A program made the position numbers and the translations under genes. The notes under the pieces are model-generated. The model had not been told where the DNA came from and ran no database searches. It saw only the letters and a list, made by a program, of their open reading frames with translations. From JAFDZO01 sp044226845 (lineage in GTDB: Bacteria; Bacteroidota; Ignavibacteria; Tepidaquicellales; Tepidaquicellaceae), in the NCBI GenBank assembly GCA_044226845.1, contig JBGAGG010000001.1, positions 432,558 to 496,557 on the forward strand: a stretch of 64,000 nt of DNA. The letters are read 5' to 3'. Positions 60,965 to 64,000 of this stretch are shown in pieces; within the stretch, counting starts at the first letter, position 1, and each line of letters opens with the position of its first letter.

Positions 60965-61822
60965 TTATCTCGCTACAATGGTTTCGGAAGTCAGCTTTGC
61001 TGCCTCTTCCCCATGTAACTCTTTTAAAAGCATATCAATTTCATCATGCTTAAAGTTTACAAACCATCTGTCTGCTCTTGCTTCAATGCTTGAAAGCCCT
61101 TTACCTCTTATTGTATCAGCTATAACAACATTTGGTTTACCTTCGCCAAGTTTTACAGATTTGAAAGTAATATCCATTGCTTCAAAATCATGTCCGTTAA
61201 CTCTGTGAGCATTCCAACCGAATGCTTCAAATTTCCTTTCTATAGATTCCAGCGGTATCAGTTCTTCTGTTCTGATATTCGCCTGGAACTGATTTCTATC
61301 TACTACTGCCACTAAGTTATCAAGTTTCTTTGCAGCAGCAACTAAGGCGCCTTCCCATATAGTTCCTTCATTCAGCTCGCCGTCTCCAAGTACTACTACA
61401 ACTTTATTGGTTTGCTTTCTGAGTTTGCAATCAATTGCAACTCCTATGGCTACACTTAATAAATGCCCTAGTGAGCCGGAATGAAATTCTATACCCGGAA
61501 TATTTCTATTGGGATGCCAGTAAATAAAATCGTTCGGTTTTAAGTGATTTTTCAGTCTGTCTTTTTCAATCCATCCTATTTCAGCAAATGTTCCGTAAAG
61601 CGCAGGGACATCGTGACCTTTGGATAAGAAAAAATAATCTCTGTTCGGGTCTTTTAAAGTATCTTTGGTAACGTTAAGGTAAGAATCATATAAATACACA
61701 ATCAGGTCTGCGCATGAAAGTGAGGCACCTATAAAGCATCCGCCGTCAGTTGACATACGAATGATATGCTCACGTACTTTGAATGCCCGTTGTTTTAATT
61801 CGTTAAGTTTATTTGAATTCAT
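60965..61822 (-). CDS. Transketolase N-terminal subunit (thiamine diphosphate-binding)
   Basis: A 285-aa protein, the usual size of split transketolase N-subunits. It has 'YFFLSKGHDVPALY', 'GSLGHLLSVAIGVAI' and the ThDP/Mg motif 'VVVLGDGELNEGTIWEGALVAA...NLVAVVDRNQFQ'. 'IADTIRGKGLSSIE' is also typical. It would transfer two-carbon ketol units, probably building the carbon chain of the sugar handled by this cluster. Its partner C-subunit at 57997-58798 is separated by a kinase gene and is disrupted. Confidence 0.9.
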   Translation of the reverse strand: MNSNKLNELKQRAFKVREHIIRMSTDGGCFIGASLSCADLIVYLYDSYLNVTKDTLKDPNRDYFFLSKGHDVPALYGTFAEIGWIEKDRLKNHLKPNDFIYWHPNRNIPGIEFHSGSLGHLLSVAIGVAIDCKLRKQTNKVVVVLGDGELNEGTIWEGALVAAAKKLDNLVAVVDRNQFQANIRTEELIPLESIERKFEAFGWNAHRVNGHDFEAMDITFKSVKLGEGKPNVVIADTIRGKGLSSIEARADRWFVNFKHDEIDMLLKELHGEEAAKLTSETIVAR

Positions 61823-61836
61823 TAATTTCTAAACTG

Positions 61837-62658
61837 TTAAAATTCTGTATGACGTGTATCATCAGGTGAAATGGTTTTTAAGTCATCAAGATGATCTCTG
61901 TACCAGTTTACACCGATATATTTTTCGTTGAGCTTTTTTATCTCAGGTTTTTCTTCTAGGAGTTTTAAAATGTCATCAAGACTGAATTGAGGATCATCTT
62001 CATATAATTCATCATACACTGCCTTAATAAATTCATAATCTTCTCTGTAATCAATTGTAAAACGGTATGTCATAGAATAGTCCAGTCCCGTTTCCCAGAC
62101 TACATTGCCTATTCTGAATTCATCAGGGCGCTCCCAGATGTACGGTGTAGTATGCTCAAGCTCCATATTCATCAGAGCATTTTCATAGGTGATTTTTAAT
62201 ATGGGCATAGGAATAACCTCCACATCATTACCGTCAGGATATGTAGGCGGATGAAGATTGCTTACAAAATCATACTTATCTTTATTGCGGACATAATAAT
62301 TGATCACTTTATCGATTATCTTAGGATCAATTAACGGGCAATCAGATGGGATCTTTACAACTACGTCTGCTTTATATTCAAGGCCGGCCAGATAATGTCT
62401 TTCAAGAAGATTATCCAGACTGCCTCTGAAGCAGGTGTAATTATAATCTTCACAAAGCTCTTCTACTGCATCGTCTTCGTCTTCTGTAGAAGTTGCGACA
62501 ACAAATTTTGTAGGAGTTTTGGAAGCCATTACTCTTTCCATCATTCTGACAAGGAGAGGTTCGCCTGCGAGCGGAAGCATTATTTTATTAGGCAAACGTG
62601 ATGAGCCGGTTCGCGCCTGTACTACAACTACTATATTTAAACTACCGTCGGAATCCAA
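61837..62658 (-). CDS. SpsF-type cytidylyltransferase family protein
   Basis: A 273-aa nucleotidyltransferase with the CTP-binding N-terminus 'VVVVQARTGSSRLPNKIMLPLAGEPLL'. 'FRGSLDNLLERHYLAG', 'VVKIPSDCPLIDPKIID' and 'DGNDVEVIPM' follow, as in spore-coat protein SpsF and CMP-nonulosonate synthetases. It probably activates the sugar acid made by the NeuB-type enzyme to its CMP form. It lies 14 bases upstream of the transketolase N-subunit gene, in the same operon. Confidence 0.85.
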   Translation of the reverse strand: MDSDGSLNIVVVVQARTGSSRLPNKIMLPLAGEPLLVRMMERVMASKTPTKFVVATSTEDEDDAVEELCEDYNYTCFRGSLDNLLERHYLAGLEYKADVVVKIPSDCPLIDPKIIDKVINYYVRNKDKYDFVSNLHPPTYPDGNDVEVIPMPILKITYENALMNMELEHTTPYIWERPDEFRIGNVVWETGLDYSMTYRFTIDYREDYEFIKAVYDELYEDDPQFSLDDILKLLEEKPEIKKLNEKYIGVNWYRDHLDDLKTISPDDTRHTEF

Positions 62659-62791
62659 TTAAAAAGTATCTAAAATAATAAACATATTAAGGTTCAAAAT
62701 TAACAAATTCTAATGAGATTAGAAATCCAAAGTAAATGGATATATATTCTGAGAAGGGTTATAAAATAAGTAAAAACATAGTTTAAATACT

Positions 62792-63808
62792 TCACATATT
62801 TCGGGCTGTTTCCATTGAGTCTATATAATCAGGTACAAAATCTCCCGGCTGCTCCTGAACAACCCTTTTGCGAAAAGCATCGGCTATATTTCTATGAGAG
62901 TTGCCGCCATTCTGCATAGGTGTTAAACGCTTCAGCATATTTATATCAAAATAGGAATAACATTCTTTACCAAGAGCCAGCCCCACATATACAACAGTGG
63001 AGTATCTTGTAATAAGTATATCACAGTTTGCAATCATTTCATTTGTGTTGCCGGAATCGAACACTAATGCACCCGGAGCGTATTCATTTATTTCGCGTGT
63101 GGCACGTTCAACTTTTTCATTTGGGTGAAGCTTAAAAATTAACGGTCTGCCGTTAGCAATTTTCACTGCTTCAAGAATTGTTTTCTTTCTGTTTTCATAG
63201 CTTATCGTTTCGCGCGCATCTGAAGTGCAAACTAAAACATAATTTTTATAAGGGAAATTATTGTTGAAACTTTCTTTACAGTTATCAAAATTCGGAATTC
63301 CGGTTACTACTATTTTATCGGGATTGCATCCTTTTTTTATAAAAAAATCTTTATATCCTTCCGATGCAACACAGAATAAAGTATAAGCATGAGAGAGACC
63401 GGTCAGTGACGTTGCACCAAGATAACGGGGTAATCCGAGATATCTTACTATATAGTAGTTAAGTTTTTCCGGGTCAGTCATACCTTCCTGAACCAGAACT
63501 ATTTTTTTCTTTTTTATATTTTTAGGGATATATAAATCGCTGCAAGTGAAGACATAATCATAATCATGCTGTTTGCCTTCATAATCCATTTTCAGATTTC
63601 TTTCTGAAAGGAATTTTTCTGTGTTTCGTCTGAATTTGCCGCCAAGAACGGTGTACTCAACTAAACCTGCTTTCAAAAGCATCTTGAGAAAACCATCGGC
63701 ATAATAAGGTGTGAAATATTGGTCGTATTCAGGCAGCTGTTGGGAAATCTTGTACATCATAGTTGTCTGATTTATAGACCCGCAGATAAAAAGAATTTTT
63801 TTCTTCAT
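62792..63808 (-). CDS. GT-B-like glycosyltransferase / glycerophosphotransferase-type protein
   Basis: A 338-aa protein. The N-terminal half has 'ILFICGSINQTTMMYKISQQLPEYDQYF' and 'IVLVQEGMTDPEK'. The C-terminal half has a nucleotide-sugar pocket ('VTGIPNFDNC', 'LIFKLHPNEKVE', 'CDILITRYSTVVYVGLALGKECYSYFD') like CDP-glycerol glycerophosphotransferases and UDP-GlcNAc 2-epimerase folds. No signal peptide. It may transfer the CMP-activated sugar, or be a 2-epimerase. It opens the cluster; a 133-base AT-rich gap separates it from the cytidylyltransferase. Confidence 0.7.
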   Translation of the reverse strand: MKKKILFICGSINQTTMMYKISQQLPEYDQYFTPYYADGFLKMLLKAGLVEYTVLGGKFRRNTEKFLSERNLKMDYEGKQHDYDYVFTCSDLYIPKNIKKKKIVLVQEGMTDPEKLNYYIVRYLGLPRYLGATSLTGLSHAYTLFCVASEGYKDFFIKKGCNPDKIVVTGIPNFDNCKESFNNNFPYKNYVLVCTSDARETISYENRKKTILEAVKIANGRPLIFKLHPNEKVERATREINEYAPGALVFDSGNTNEMIANCDILITRYSTVVYVGLALGKECYSYFDINMLKRLTPMQNGGNSHRNIADAFRKRVVQEQPGDFVPDYIDSMETARNM

Positions 63809-64000
63809 AGAGACAAATTGAGGGTTTTACAACCATACAAAAGTAACATTAAGTAACTATAAAAAATTAATAACATTTACTAAACATCCTGACATTAACT
63901 TAATAATAGTTTATAAGAATTTCAATTATATACAAAAGAGCATATAATTTTTAATTGAAAACAATTTAGCTTCAAAAATGTTCCTGTTTTGAATGGGGGA
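63809..64000. other. AT-rich upstream region of the sugar cluster
   Basis: No ORF, repeat or clear hairpin was found. It should contain the promoter of the leftward cluster, but no good match to the -7/-33 consensus was found on the minus strand. Confidence 0.3.

Noticed and set aside
1..64000. tRNA and rRNA genes
   Set aside because: No T-arm (GGTTCRANTCC) with matching acceptor stem and no rRNA signature was found on either strand by eye.

Overview
This is a 64 kb, AT-rich window, probably from an Ignavibacteria-type member of the Bacteroidota/Chlorobiota group. The evidence is three secreted proteins ending in type IX secretion (T9SS) sorting domains with the Ignavibacteria-style 'SLSQNYPNPFNPST' linker, Bacteroidetes-type promoters (TTTG, about 20 nt, TAnnTTTG), HU/SPOR fusion proteins, an ECF42 sigma module, and many TTG starts. 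No rRNA, tRNA, CRISPR array, prophage or complete insertion sequence was seen. Most genes are chromosomal housekeeping or metabolic genes; the unusual material lies in the long intergenic regions and in the sugar cluster at the right end.

Layout. 1-5.2 kb: end of a short-chain-dehydrogenase-like gene, an orphan nuoJ, a TPR protein with trxB, and homogentisate dioxygenase. 5.3-15.6 kb: peptidase E, three T9SS cargo proteins, an ECF42 sigma factor with its DGPF/YCII and VOC partners, a beta-barrel protein and a lipoprotein. 15.8-23.3 kb: HXXEE membrane protein, NAD-dependent epimerase, pentapeptide-repeat lipoprotein, adenine deaminase and apolipoprotein N-acyltransferase, with several intergenic repeat families. 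23.3-27.6 kb: a tight operon of a small protein, an HU protein, a HU-TM-SPOR protein and a micro-ORF, then a solitary transposase-type HTH protein preceded by a TTTTGCAG repeat cluster. 27.6-37.8 kb: glycosyltransferase/deacetylase fusion, MATE transporter, rhodanese/MauE/DUF1573 operon, DUF3829 lipoprotein, ruvB, MmcQ and SGNH proteins, and the first member of a 480-aa uncharacterised family.

37.8-40 kb is the most unusual stretch. It holds a near-consensus promoter followed by three tandem 31-36 aa single-TM micropeptide ORFs, then a strongly structured non-coding region, a LOG-family gene, a copy of a dispersed 23-bp-core repeat and a nested palindromic element. 40-45.9 kb: glycogen/alpha-glucan genes (glgB, a GH57 protein, and a malQ broken by a frameshift/deletion). 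45.9-48.8 kb: proton-translocating transhydrogenase pntAA-pntAB-pntB. 48.8-54.8 kb: sterol-desaturase-type hydroxylase, zinc-ribbon proteins, a GNAT acetyltransferase and two tandem paralogues of the 480-aa family. 54.8-63.8 kb: a leftward cluster with a NeuB-type synthase lacking the SAF domain, an SDR, a class III aminotransferase, a two-part transketolase whose C-terminal half is broken, a TPR histidine kinase inserted between the two transketolase genes, an SpsF-type cytidylyltransferase and a GT-B-like protein. I infer that this cluster makes and activates an unusual nonulosonate-like sugar for surface glycans.

Two genes (malQ and the transketolase C-half) show the same defect: an internal loss of roughly 40 residues plus a frame change at a conserved motif. 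Either both are decaying or the assembly has small deletions; reads spanning these sites would decide. All family assignments come from reading the sequence, not from database searches.
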